Shown here in pieces: positions 14,392 through 20,936 of a DNA stretch of 26,291 bases. A model generated the notes under the pieces. It ran no database searches, was not told the DNA's origin, and worked only from the letters and a program-made list of their open reading frames with translations. Position 1 is the first letter of the stretch, and every line of letters begins with the position of its first letter. A program made the position numbers and the translations under genes. Source of the stretch: CAVYPR01 sp052145775 (lineage in GTDB: Bacteria; Actinomycetota; Acidimicrobiia; Acidimicrobiales; RAAP-2); assembly GCA_052145775.1 (NCBI GenBank), contig JBKQNY010000012.1:1-26291 (forward strand), in the 5' to 3' direction.

Positions 14392-15054
14392 TCAGGGCAC
14401 TGCGGTCGTGGCCCCGGTCGCCGCGGCCCGGCGCCCCCACGCCCACACGGCGGCGTCGCCGGCAAGTGCCGGGTGGACGCCCCACCGCTGCAGCCGCCGC
14501 TCGAGGGAGGGGAGGTCCCCTTCCGCGTCGAGGAGGTCGAGGGCCGCCCGCCGAGCGCGCCGGCGGACCTCGTCGAAGGCGGGCGCGGCGCGCGCCGCCT
14601 CCCACCGCCGGTGCTCGGCCTGCAGGGCGGGCGACAGACGACCGGCCTCGCGTACGCCGACGGTCGGAGCCCAGCGGGTGACGGAGATCGCCTCGGGCCG
14701 GTGGTGCCGGGCGAAGCCGTGGCGCACGAGGCGAAGGGCGGCGCGCCGGAACGAGGATCGGGCCCCCCCGGGTCCCCAGAGGCCGAGGGTATGCACCGCC
14801 TCGTCCACCTCGAGGTCGAAGCCGCCGGGTTCCGCCTCCAGGCGGTCGGCGAAACGCCGGACAAGCCACGTGGCCTGGGCCCCGAGGAGCGGGAGCCAGA
14901 AGTGCTCGACGTAGGCCGACCTCGGATCGACGCCCGAGGACCCCGAGACTGGATCGTCCCAGGAGAGTACGTGCACGACGCTCGGGGCACGACGGGATCG
15001 TCCCGCGACGGAGGCGACGGTGGAGGGACGGTCGACCGGGATGAGGAGCGGCAT
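14392..15054 (-). CDS. Uncharacterised 220-aa protein
   Basis: I do not recognise a named family. The frame shows strong GC3 bias and protein-like composition. The N-terminal part reads VVHVLSWDDP and then AYVEHFWLPLLGAQATWLVRRFADRL, followed by an acidic FDLEVDEAVHTLGL segment. The C-terminal half is rich in Arg and Ala and probably helical. There is no signal peptide or membrane helix. The pattern of a globular, Trp- and Arg-rich domain resembles conserved hypothetical proteins of actinobacteria, but that is an impression, not a match. It is divergent from the tRNA-Thr gene. The ATG has no Shine-Dalgarno, consistent with a leaderless start; an imperfect -10 (CACCAT) stands 6 nt upstream. 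Confidence 0.7.
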   Translation of the reverse strand: MPLLIPVDRPSTVASVAGRSRRAPSVVHVLSWDDPVSGSSGVDPRSAYVEHFWLPLLGAQATWLVRRFADRLEAEPGGFDLEVDEAVHTLGLWGPGGARSSFRRAALRLVRHGFARHHRPEAISVTRWAPTVGVREAGRLSPALQAEHRRWEAARAAPAFDEVRRRARRAALDLLDAEGDLPSLERRLQRWGVHPALAGDAAVWAWGRRAAATGATTAVP

Positions 15055-15088
15055 GGCCGTATGGTGGGCCCGAAACGTTGCCGGGGAC

Positions 15089-15117
15089 TTTGCTGGGGTC
15101 CCCCGAGGCGGTAGTCT
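15089..15117 (+). promoter_or_regulatory. Candidate promoter of tRNA-Thr
   Basis: TTTGCT (15089-15094), a 17-nt spacer and TAGTCT (15112-15117) would start transcription near 15124, about 31 nt before the mature tRNA 5' end. Confidence 0.5.
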
Positions 15118-15155
15118 GCGGGTCGATCATCGTCCTTCAGTTGCCGATCGGTCGC

Positions 15156-15230
15156 GCGCCCGTAGCTCAGAACGGTTAGAGCACCGGCCTTGTAAGCCGG
15201 AGGTCGCCGGTTCAAGTCCGGCCGGGCGTT
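15156..15230 (+). tRNA. tRNA-Thr, anticodon UGU
   Basis: A full cloverleaf can be drawn: acceptor stem 15156-15162 with 15223-15229 (the first pair is G-U), D stem GCTC/GAGC (15165-15168, 15179-15182), anticodon stem CCGGC/GCCGG (15184-15188, 15196-15200), 7-nt loop with anticodon TGT at 15191-15193, and T stem GCCGG/CCGGC around TTCAAGT (15206-15222). The discriminator is U at 15230, and CCA is not encoded. The anticodon reads ACA and ACG threonine codons. Confidence 0.95.
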
Positions 15231-15620
15231 CTCTTGCCGGTTCGTCCCCCGACGGCCGGCCGCCCCCACCCCTTCCCCTGCAGTTCCTGCTCGCCGCGCG
15301 CCCTGCCGCCGGACCCGTTCCGCCGCCACATGCGAAGGAACCGAGGTGAGGGGCGACGGCTGCCCCTGTGAATGCCAGCTCGCCTTCCTACGGTGCGACA
15401 TCCTGGCAGCAGCTGGGATGAAGCTCGACCTGCCCGGAGGCGGCCATCCGAAGCCGCCGCCTCTGGCAGTGGAAGCTGCGAGCTCGGGGCATCCCGGCCC
15501 AGCCACATCGTTGGCCGATGGCGTCGGGATCTCCCCGCCGGGTGGGGCGAGGGGAGAGGGGGCTTGGCCACGGTAATTTGTAATGGATAGTACACTAAGG
15601 TTGACAAAAGGAGGGATTCG
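15231..15620 (+). other. Intergenic stretch between tRNA-Thr and the Fic gene; no convincing gene
   Basis: About 340 nt of GC-rich sequence ends in an abruptly AT-rich 42-nt promoter region (15571-15612). It holds a GGCGGC/GCCGCC inverted repeat with an 8-nt loop at 15439-15458 but no U-tract. A GTG-initiated frame at 15346-15576 (76 codons) has a fair AAGGA site but weak codon bias and no recognisable domain, so I do not call it. Confidence 0.5.
15564..15607 (+). promoter_or_regulatory. AT-rich promoter and spaced dyad operator of the Fic gene
   Basis: TTGGCC (15564-15569) and TAGTAC (15588-15593, 18-nt spacer) form a possible promoter. Overlapping the -10 is a symmetric element, TTGT-N6-TAGT-N2-ACTA-N6-ACAA, spanning 15578-15607, in which both arm pairs share one centre. 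The downstream gene has a C-terminal winged helix, so autoregulation at this site is plausible but inferred. Confidence 0.45.
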
Positions 15621-16784
15621 GTGGAGCTTTCCGGGACCGAAGTGCCGGTCGTCTGGCGGGGCCGGCGCGTCAGCGCCTTTGTGCCTCAGCTGCTCGCCGA
15701 ACGTGACCTGGCCCTTGACGCGAAGGCCGCTGGCCGCTGCGGTGCGGCCGAAGCCTTCGTCTCGCAGAGTGCCGAGGGCCTGAGTGGCGACTACGTTCCC
15801 CTGGCTCGGTTGCTCCTTCGGGCCGAGGGAATCGCCTCCAGCCACATCGAGGGCGTCACCGCCCCGGTGGTCGATGTCGTCCTCGCCGAGCATGACGACG
15901 GCGGTGCCCAGACCCCGGCCGCCTGGGTGGCCTCCAACCTGGCTGCGGCCAACGAGGCCGTCACCCATGCCTCGGGCACCGACCCACTCGACCTGGGCGA
16001 ACTGTGCCGCTGGCACGAGGCGTTGATGGCTGGAAGCCCCACGCCGGCGCGCTCTGTCGGGTGCATCCGCGAAGAGCAAGGCTGGATCGGCGGTCCTACG
16101 CCGTTCGTGGCCCACCTCGTCACGCCACCAGCGACAACGTTGCACGAGCTGCTCGCCGATCTGCTGGCATTCGTGAACGGTGCGGACCTCGACCCGATCG
16201 CTGCCGCAGCGATCGCACACGCCCAGTTCGAGATCGTCCACCCATTCGCCGACGGGAACGGCCGCATCGGCCGGGTCCTCATTTCCTGGCTGCTCACCCG
16301 GCGGCTCCACCTGCTCACGCCGCCGCCGGTCAGCGTCCGACTCGCCGCCGACGTCGGTGGCTACACGGCCGGACTGACCCAGTATCGCTTCGGCCAGACC
16401 AGCACGTGGGTCGCGTGGTTCGCAGACGCGGTCTCGGGTGCGAGCCGCGCGCAACAGCAACTGGTCGGAGACGTCGAGCGGATTCGAACCAGCTGGGAAG
16501 AGAGGTTGTCCGCCTACGGCAAGGTGCGCGGCCTACGTTCCGACGCCGGTGCCCGGCAGGTCCTCGACCTCCTGCCCCGCCACCTGGTGCTCACTGCCCC
16601 CGCCGTGGCCGGCGCGCTCGGCCTGACCCGCCAAAGTGCCGGAGCCGCCCTCCGGACGCTCGCCGACGCCGGCGTCCTTACCACCTACCGTGGGGCCGCA
16701 CCCTCGGGGAGGGGAAGGCCGGCGCAGCTCTACGTCAGCGAGGAGCTGCTCGGACTGACCGGCTCGAGCCCGTTGCGCCGCTGA
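15621..16784 (+). CDS. Fic-family protein with autoinhibitory motif and C-terminal winged helix
   Basis: Fic enzymes usually transfer AMP from ATP to a Ser/Thr/Tyr hydroxyl of a target protein. The 387-aa protein has an N-terminal Fic-associated domain with inhibitory helix S73-xxx-E77-G78 (SSHIEG), matching the [S/T]xxxE[G/N] motif of class II (self-inhibited, N-terminal) Fic proteins. The catalytic loop HPFADGNGRIGR is at 207-218, with all canonical residues. The C-terminal segment at about 311-375 (TAPAVAGALGLTRQSAGAALRTLADAGVL, then GRPAQLY) is a winged-helix DNA-binding domain. The GTG start has a strong AAAGGAGG site 6 nt upstream, unlike its leaderless neighbours. Third-position bias appears weaker than in flanking genes and the promoter is AT-rich, both suggesting acquisition. 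No antitoxin partner gene is adjacent; the target is unknown. Confidence 0.92.
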   Translation: MELSGTEVPVVWRGRRVSAFVPQLLAERDLALDAKAAGRCGAAEAFVSQSAEGLSGDYVPLARLLLRAEGIASSHIEGVTAPVVDVVLAEHDDGGAQTPAAWVASNLAAANEAVTHASGTDPLDLGELCRWHEALMAGSPTPARSVGCIREEQGWIGGPTPFVAHLVTPPATTLHELLADLLAFVNGADLDPIAAAAIAHAQFEIVHPFADGNGRIGRVLISWLLTRRLHLLTPPPVSVRLAADVGGYTAGLTQYRFGQTSTWVAWFADAVSGASRAQQQLVGDVERIRTSWEERLSAYGKVRGLRSDAGARQVLDLLPRHLVLTAPAVAGALGLTRQSAGAALRTLADAGVLTTYRGAAPSGRGRPAQLYVSEELLGLTGSSPLRR

Positions 16785-16821
16785 CCCGCCAACGACGGCG
16801 TCAATGGACGCGACCGAGCCG

Positions 16822-16853
16822 GGGAGTCGGTGCAGGTGACGTTGGGAGTCGGT
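16822..16853 (+). repeat. Short direct repeat downstream of the Fic gene
   Basis: GGGAGTCGGT occurs at 16822-16831 and 16844-16853, 22 bp apart start to start (two helical turns), in the 131-nt gap between convergent genes. No function is evident, and it does not match the tRNA-Thr 3' end, so it is not an attachment-site copy. Confidence 0.5.
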
Positions 16854-16915
16854 TATGGCAGCTGGCGGGCAAGCTCGTCGAGAATGCCGTCTCCGGTTGC
16901 AGTCGAGAAAACCTT

Positions 16916-18649
16916 CTAGATGATCCCAAGCGACATCAGCTGGGCGGCCGCCCCCAGGTCGCCGTCGACGGCCAGCTGCTGGGACATGAAGGCGTCGGCC
17001 CCCGACAGCTCGCCGTTCACGATCTTGACGAAGTCGGCGGCGGTGGCCTTGACCGTGGCCGCCACGTCGGGTCCGAGGCTCTCGGCCGGGGCCACCTTGA
17101 CCTGGCCGTCGGAGACCTCGAGCAGCCACGTCCCGCCCTTCTCCCCTTCGAGGGCGAAGCCGACGGCGAGCTCGATCCCGACGGCGCCCGCCGGATCGAC
17201 CCGACCGGGGAGGACCTTCTCGAAGAACTCGGCCGGCGAGTCGACGGTGACGGTGGGCCGGGAGGGTCGGGCCCGCTCGGCGGCGAGAATGTCGCCTTCC
17301 ATCGCCTCGATGGCGTCGGCCAGGATCTCGATCATCTTGTCCACCGCCTCGCGGTCGATGGTGAGCGGGGGCGCCAGCCCGGTGAACTCGATCCCCATGG
17401 CCCGGCTGTAGAGGCCGCGGTCCCAGGTCTCGTGCTCGACGCGCTCGCAGGCCTTGTGGGGGTCGGAGAAGCCGCGGTTGGTCTCCTTGTCGGTGACGAA
17501 CTCGATCCCGGCCATGAGGCCGAGGCCCCGCACGTCGCCGACCGAGTCGAATCGGCGGAGCTCGCCGAGTCGCTCGAGCATGTAGGAGCCCACCTCCGCC
17601 GCGTTGTCAACCAGCCCCTCGCGCTCGATGATGTCGAGGTTGGCCAGGGCGGCGGCACAGGCCACCGGGTGGCCCGAGTACGTGAAGCCGTGGCTGAACG
17701 GCATGCGGTCCGGGAGCCGTTCGGCGATGGTCTCCCAGATCTCGTCGGAGACGACCGAGGCGCCCAGCGGGATGTACCCGCTGGTGAGCCCCTTGGCCAG
17801 GGTGACGATGTCGGGGCGCACGCCGTAGTGCTCCATGCCGAACATCTTCCCGGTCCGCCCGAACCCGCAGACCACCTCGTCGGCGATGAACAGGATGCCG
17901 AAGAGGTCGCAGATCTGGCGGATCTTCTCGAAGTAGCCGGGCGGCGGCGGGATGATGCCGCCGGCCCCGATGACCGGCTCGGCGATGAAGGCCCCGATGG
18001 TCTCGGGTCCCTGGGCCTCGATGTACTCGGTGAGCGAGTCGGCGCAGGCCAGGCCGCACTCGGGGAAGGTCTGGCCGAGCTCGCAGCGGAAGCAGTAGGG
18101 GGCGGGGATCTGGGCGAAGCCCGGGGCCTCGGGACCGAAGTTCCAGTGCATGGGCATGATGCCGGTGGCCGACATGGTGGCGATGGTGAGGCCGTGGTAG
18201 CCGTGGTTGCGGGCGACGACGGTCTTGCGGCGGTCCTCGCCCTTGAGGGCCCAGTACATCCGGACCAGCTTGAAGTTGGTCTCGTTGGCCTCCGAGCCGC
18301 CCGACGAGAACATCACGTGGTTGAGGCCGTACTCGGGGGGGAACATCGTCGACAGCCGCTCGGCCAGCTCGATGGCCTTGGGGTGCGACCCTCCGTGGAA
18401 GACCGTGGCGTAGTCGAGCGTGGCCATCTGGGCCGCGACGGCGTCGATGATCTCCCGTCGGCCGTGGCCCACGGCCACGCACCACAGCCCGGCGAAGCCG
18501 TCGATCAGCCGGCGGCCCTCGTCGTCGGTGATCCAGTAGCCGTCGGCGGCGGTGACCATCCGAGGACCGGTCGGCGCGAGGTCCCTGGGGGAGGTGACCG
18601 GGTGGATGAGGTGGGCCAGATCGCGGCGGCCGAGTTTGGTAGGGGGCAT
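16916..18649 (-). CDS. Class III PLP aminotransferase fused to a C-terminal SCP2 lipid-binding domain
   Basis: Residues 1 to about 460 (of 577) are a fold-type I class III aminotransferase of the omega-amino acid/taurine/diamine:pyruvate kind: SSGGSEANETNFKL, the PLP-contacting D257 (FIADEVVCGFGR) and Schiff-base lysine K286 (TLAKGLTSGYIPLG). A Cys-rich insert PYCFRCELGQTFPECGLACA is shared with taurine- and polyamine-type members. Residues 471-577 are a complete SCP2 domain (FFEKVLPGRVDPAG, VGFALEGEKGGTWLLEVSDGQVKV, ATAADFVKIVNGELSGADAFM, VDGDLGAAAQLMSLG), a fold that binds sterols, fatty acyl-CoAs and other lipids. The ATG is chosen over a GTG two codons upstream because AAGGAG (18655-18660) is spaced 5 nt from the ATG. 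It is the last gene of an SDR-TetR operon. The substrate is unknown; a hydrophobic amine or carbonyl is inferred. Confidence 0.92.
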   Translation of the reverse strand: MPPTKLGRRDLAHLIHPVTSPRDLAPTGPRMVTAADGYWITDDEGRRLIDGFAGLWCVAVGHGRREIIDAVAAQMATLDYATVFHGGSHPKAIELAERLSTMFPPEYGLNHVMFSSGGSEANETNFKLVRMYWALKGEDRRKTVVARNHGYHGLTIATMSATGIMPMHWNFGPEAPGFAQIPAPYCFRCELGQTFPECGLACADSLTEYIEAQGPETIGAFIAEPVIGAGGIIPPPPGYFEKIRQICDLFGILFIADEVVCGFGRTGKMFGMEHYGVRPDIVTLAKGLTSGYIPLGASVVSDEIWETIAERLPDRMPFSHGFTYSGHPVACAAALANLDIIEREGLVDNAAEVGSYMLERLGELRRFDSVGDVRGLGLMAGIEFVTDKETNRGFSDPHKACERVEHETWDRGLYSRAMGIEFTGLAPPLTIDREAVDKMIEILADAIEAMEGDILAAERARPSRPTVTVDSPAEFFEKVLPGRVDPAGAVGIELAVGFALEGEKGGTWLLEVSDGQVKVAPAESLGPDVAATVKATAADFVKIVNGELSGADAFMSQQLAVDGDLGAAAQLMSLGII

Positions 18650-18651
18650 GG

Positions 18652-19275
18652 TCACTCCTTCGACGAGCGGCCGAGGGACGACGCCCGGACCGCGGTTGGT
18701 TGGTTGTCTCGCAGGGACTCCAAGAAGTGGTCCACCACGGCCACGGTCCGGGCGCGCTGCCCGGTGGTGAGTACGTGGATCGTGGCCTCGGCCCAGGCGC
18801 CGAGGAGCACATTGGCCAGGGCGTCGGGGTCGAGGTCCGCCACCTCGCCCCGTTCGATGGCCGCGGCCAGCATCCCCCGCACCATGGCCACGGCGTCCTG
18901 CTGGTCGCGGCGGCCCCCCTCGTCGAGGGCGGGGATGGTCCAGGCGTCGCGCAGGAAGAAGCGGGCCTGGCCGAGCGAGCCGAGCGCGTCGAGGTAGACC
19001 CGGAACGCCCGGCGCATGTTGGTGACGATGTCCCCCTCGGGGTCGAGGGCCCCGAGGGCCTGGTCGGTCAGCCGCTCGTAGAGCTCGTGCTGCAGGTCGC
19101 GGCCGAGGTCGTCCTTGTCGGCGAACCAGTAGTAGACCGCCCCCTTGGTGAGGCCGGCCGCCTCGGCGATGTCCTCGATGGCCACCGCGCTGTAGCCGCG
19201 CTCGGCGAAGAGGTAGAGCGCGGCGTCCATGATCCGGCGGCGCGTCTCGAGCGCCCTCGGCTGCCGGCGGCCCAC
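18652..19275 (-). CDS. TetR-family transcriptional regulator
   Basis: This 207-aa repressor-type protein has the N-terminal helix-turn-helix RRRIMDAALYLFAERGYSAVAIEDIAEAAGLTKGAVYYWFADKDDL in typical TetR form at about 10-57, recognition helix TKGAVYYWF. The C-terminal part is the variable ligand-binding and dimerisation domain. The GTG at 19273-19275 lies 2 nt after the upstream SDR stop (TAG-cc-GTG), and its own stop is 2 nt before the aminotransferase start, whose Shine-Dalgarno is inside this gene. The three genes are therefore one transcript, and the regulator most likely controls its own operon through the promoter region at 20096-20150. The ligand is probably the hydrophobic substrate or product of the flanking enzymes (inference). 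Confidence 0.9.
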   Translation of the reverse strand: MGRRQPRALETRRRIMDAALYLFAERGYSAVAIEDIAEAAGLTKGAVYYWFADKDDLGRDLQHELYERLTDQALGALDPEGDIVTNMRRAFRVYLDALGSLGQARFFLRDAWTIPALDEGGRRDQQDAVAMVRGMLAAAIERGEVADLDPDALANVLLGAWAEATIHVLTTGQRARTVAVVDHFLESLRDNQPTAVRASSLGRSSKE

Positions 19276-19277
19276 GG

Positions 19278-20069
19278 CTAGGCCCGGGACTGCTGGGCCA
19301 CGAACTCGGCGGCCCCGGAGATGAACCCCGCGACGTTGGCCGCCTTCCCCGAGGCGAGGTCGGCGAACCACCCGGGCACGTAGACCTGGATGACCCCCTG
19401 GTCGAGCGCCTCGAAGACGCCCTCGACCAACTCGGCCACCGGGATCGGGACCATGGTGGGGTCGACCACCGGGTCGTTGTCGGGGAGGGTGAACAGCTCG
19501 GTGTCGACGAGGCCGGGGTAGACGACCAGGATCTTCACGCCGGTGTTCCACAGGTCGATGGCCATGGCCTCGGAGAAGGCGGTCACCGCGGCCTTGGAGG
19601 CGTCGTAGGCGGACTCGCCGGGCGAGCTCAGGGTGGCGGCCACCGACGAGAGGTTGACGATGCGGCCGCTGCCCCGCTCGAGCATGGAGGGCAACAGGGC
19701 GAGCGTGAGGCGGACCGGGCTGAAGTAGTTGATGTTCATCACCGCCTCGACCGTGGCCGGATCGAGCCTGGTCACGTGGCGGCGCTTGGGGATCCCGGCG
19801 TTGTTCACCAGCACGTCGACCCCGCCCAGCTCCTCGAGGGCCGACGCGGCCAGCCGGTCGACCGCGGCCGGCTCGGAGAGGTCGGCGACCCACATCCGCG
19901 AATCGGGGGAGTGCTCCCGGCACCGCCCGAGCACCTCGGCGAGACGGTCCTCGCGCCGCGCGCAGATGCCGACGACCGCCCCGCGGCGGGCGAACTCCTC
20001 GGCCAGTCCGGCGCCGATGCCCGCCGAGGCCCCGGTCACCAGCACACGCTGTCCGGCCCAGTCCACCAC
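19278..20069 (-). CDS. SDR oxidoreductase, first gene of the TetR/aminotransferase operon
   Basis: This 263-aa classical short-chain dehydrogenase has TGASAGIG at 12-19, NNAG at 89-92, a catalytic serine in NLSSVAA (141-142), Y155 and K159 (SAYDASK). The residues after strand 2 (ICARRED) carry Arg, favouring NADP. I chose the first of two tandem GTG codons (20069, alternative 20066): AGGGGG lies 5 nt upstream, and the open frame beyond it (to 20150) would run through the promoter. It probably interconverts an alcohol and a ketone or aldehyde. Being co-transcribed with an aminotransferase suggests sequential alcohol-carbonyl-amine chemistry. The substrate is unknown. Confidence 0.9.
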   Translation of the reverse strand: MVDWAGQRVLVTGASAGIGAGLAEEFARRGAVVGICARREDRLAEVLGRCREHSPDSRMWVADLSEPAAVDRLAASALEELGGVDVLVNNAGIPKRRHVTRLDPATVEAVMNINYFSPVRLTLALLPSMLERGSGRIVNLSSVAATLSSPGESAYDASKAAVTAFSEAMAIDLWNTGVKILVVYPGLVDTELFTLPDNDPVVDPTMVPIPVAELVEGVFEALDQGVIQVYVPGWFADLASGKAANVAGFISGAAEFVAQQSRA

Positions 20070-20095
20070 GTCCGCCCCCTGTTCCCGATCACCAG

Positions 20096-20103
20096 ACGAT
20101 CGT
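20096..20103. promoter_or_regulatory. Candidate TetR operator
   Basis: ACGATCGT is a perfect 8-bp palindrome inside AACGAACGATCGTC, lying 18 nt downstream of the -10 box in the 5' untranslated region of the SDR-TetR operon. TetR regulators commonly bind such sites over their own promoter. The core is short, so this is a weak call. Confidence 0.35.
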
Positions 20104-20121
20104 TCGTTACTGACGGCGCGT

Positions 20122-20150
20122 ATGGTATTCCGACGAGCCGAATGGCTCAA
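20122..20150 (-). promoter_or_regulatory. Promoter of the SDR-TetR-aminotransferase operon
   Basis: On the minus strand TTGAGC (20150-20145), a 17-nt spacer and TACCAT (20127-20122) fit a vegetative promoter. Transcription would start near 20115, giving a leader of about 46 nt that contains the candidate operator and a Shine-Dalgarno. Confidence 0.6.
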
Positions 20151-20175
20151 AAGGACGCCGGGGCCTGCGCCGCCG

Positions 20176-20799
20176 TCACCACCGGCCGCGGTGGATCCGC
20201 TCGGCCCCCGTCGGCCCGGGCCGCTCCAGCGACGCCGAGCGGTGGTCCGCCCCGTCGGGGTGGCCGAGCAGCACCGCCCCGAAGAGCCGCCAGTCCCCCG
20301 GGACGCCGAGGGCCCCCAGCAGCGGGGCCTCGCCCCGGAAGTTCCCGAGGAAGCAGGCGCCGAGGCCGGCGTCGGTGGCCGCCAACAAGAGGGTCATGAC
20401 CGAGAAGGCGGCGTCGCCGAGCCAGTAGGGCACGGGCCAGGCGGCCGGGCCGCCATCCCCCCCGCCGGCCGGGCCCAGCCCGGCGGCGGCCTTGTCGGGC
20501 TCGCCGTAGCGGTCGAGGTAGGCCCCGGGCGAGGACAGCGACAGCGTGACCACCGGGGCGCGCGACAGCCCCGGCCAGCGCCTCGACCCCCGCCGCCACG
20601 CCGCGGTCGTAGTGTGGTCCCAGTAGGCGGCGGTCTCCTCCGGCCCGGCCAGGACCAGCCAGGCCGTGCCCCGCGTGTGGCCGGCCGTGGGCGCCGTCAG
20701 GGCGTCAGCCAGCAGGCGGGACACGAGGTCTCCGTCGACCGGCCGGTCCGAGAAGCTGCGCACCATGTGCCGGCGTCGGACGGCCTCGGACAGCTCCAC
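20176..20799 (-). CDS. Nitroreductase-family FMN oxidoreductase
   Basis: The 207-aa protein fits the nitroreductase fold: N-terminal phosphate-binding segment RRRHMVRSFSDRPV at 8-21, a TAPTAGHTRGTAWLVL segment near 36-50, and a central AAFSVMTLLLAATDAGLGACFLGN helix-turn typical of the dimeric FMN site. These enzymes reduce nitro groups, enones or flavins with NAD(P)H; the real substrate cannot be told. A Gly/Pro-rich loop (about 107-124) is inserted mid-protein. The start is a GTG preceded by AAAGGGG and also by TAGAAA exactly 6 nt upstream, so a leaderless start is possible. It ends 26 nt before the promoter of the SDR operon on the same strand. Confidence 0.82.
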   Translation of the reverse strand: MELSEAVRRRHMVRSFSDRPVDGDLVSRLLADALTAPTAGHTRGTAWLVLAGPEETAAYWDHTTTAAWRRGSRRWPGLSRAPVVTLSLSSPGAYLDRYGEPDKAAAGLGPAGGGDGGPAAWPVPYWLGDAAFSVMTLLLAATDAGLGACFLGNFRGEAPLLGALGVPGDWRLFGAVLLGHPDGADHRSASLERPGPTGAERIHRGRW

Positions 20800-20866
20800 G
20801 GCCCCTTTCTACCGTCTTGACCTGCGGGCCCGGGGCCCGAGGCGTCGGGGGGAATGTTGACCCGCC

Positions 20867-20875
20867 TGGTAGGGT
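20867..20875 (+). promoter_or_regulatory. Extended -10 promoter of the moeB-like gene
   Basis: TGG-TAGGGT (20867-20875) is an extended -10 element with no -35 at the right distance. Transcription would start near 20882, giving a leader of about 55 nt. An ATG at 20880 is in frame with moeB but lies at or before the expected transcription start. Confidence 0.35.
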
Positions 20876-20936
20876 TTAGATGAGCAACGGACCCGCCAGG
20901 CGCGGCGCGCCGATCCCCCAAGGTCGGAGGTCATCC

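Noticed and set aside
14284..14395. CTGACCG and CGGTCAG inverted pair flanking the pepA/220-aa gene gap.
   Set aside because: Each 7-mer simply contains the stop codon of the adjoining gene; 98 nt apart, they are best explained by chance.
15346..15576. A 76-codon GTG frame with a fair Shine-Dalgarno and four early cysteines between tRNA-Thr and the Fic gene.
   Set aside because: Third-position bias is near the regional background, the C-terminal half is low complexity, and no domain is recognisable.
15231..16915. Fic gene as a genomic island integrated at tRNA-Thr.
   Set aside because: No copy of the tRNA 3' end (TTCAAGTCCGG or the acceptor sequence) lies downstream of the Fic gene, and there is no integrase. 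The GGGAGTCGGT repeat is unrelated.
20880..20936. Upstream in-frame ATG for the moeB-like gene at 20880.
   Set aside because: It sits only 4 nt after the -10 box, at or before the predicted transcription start, encodes low-complexity residues, and the ATG at 20937 has a strong GGAGG and the expected N-terminus.
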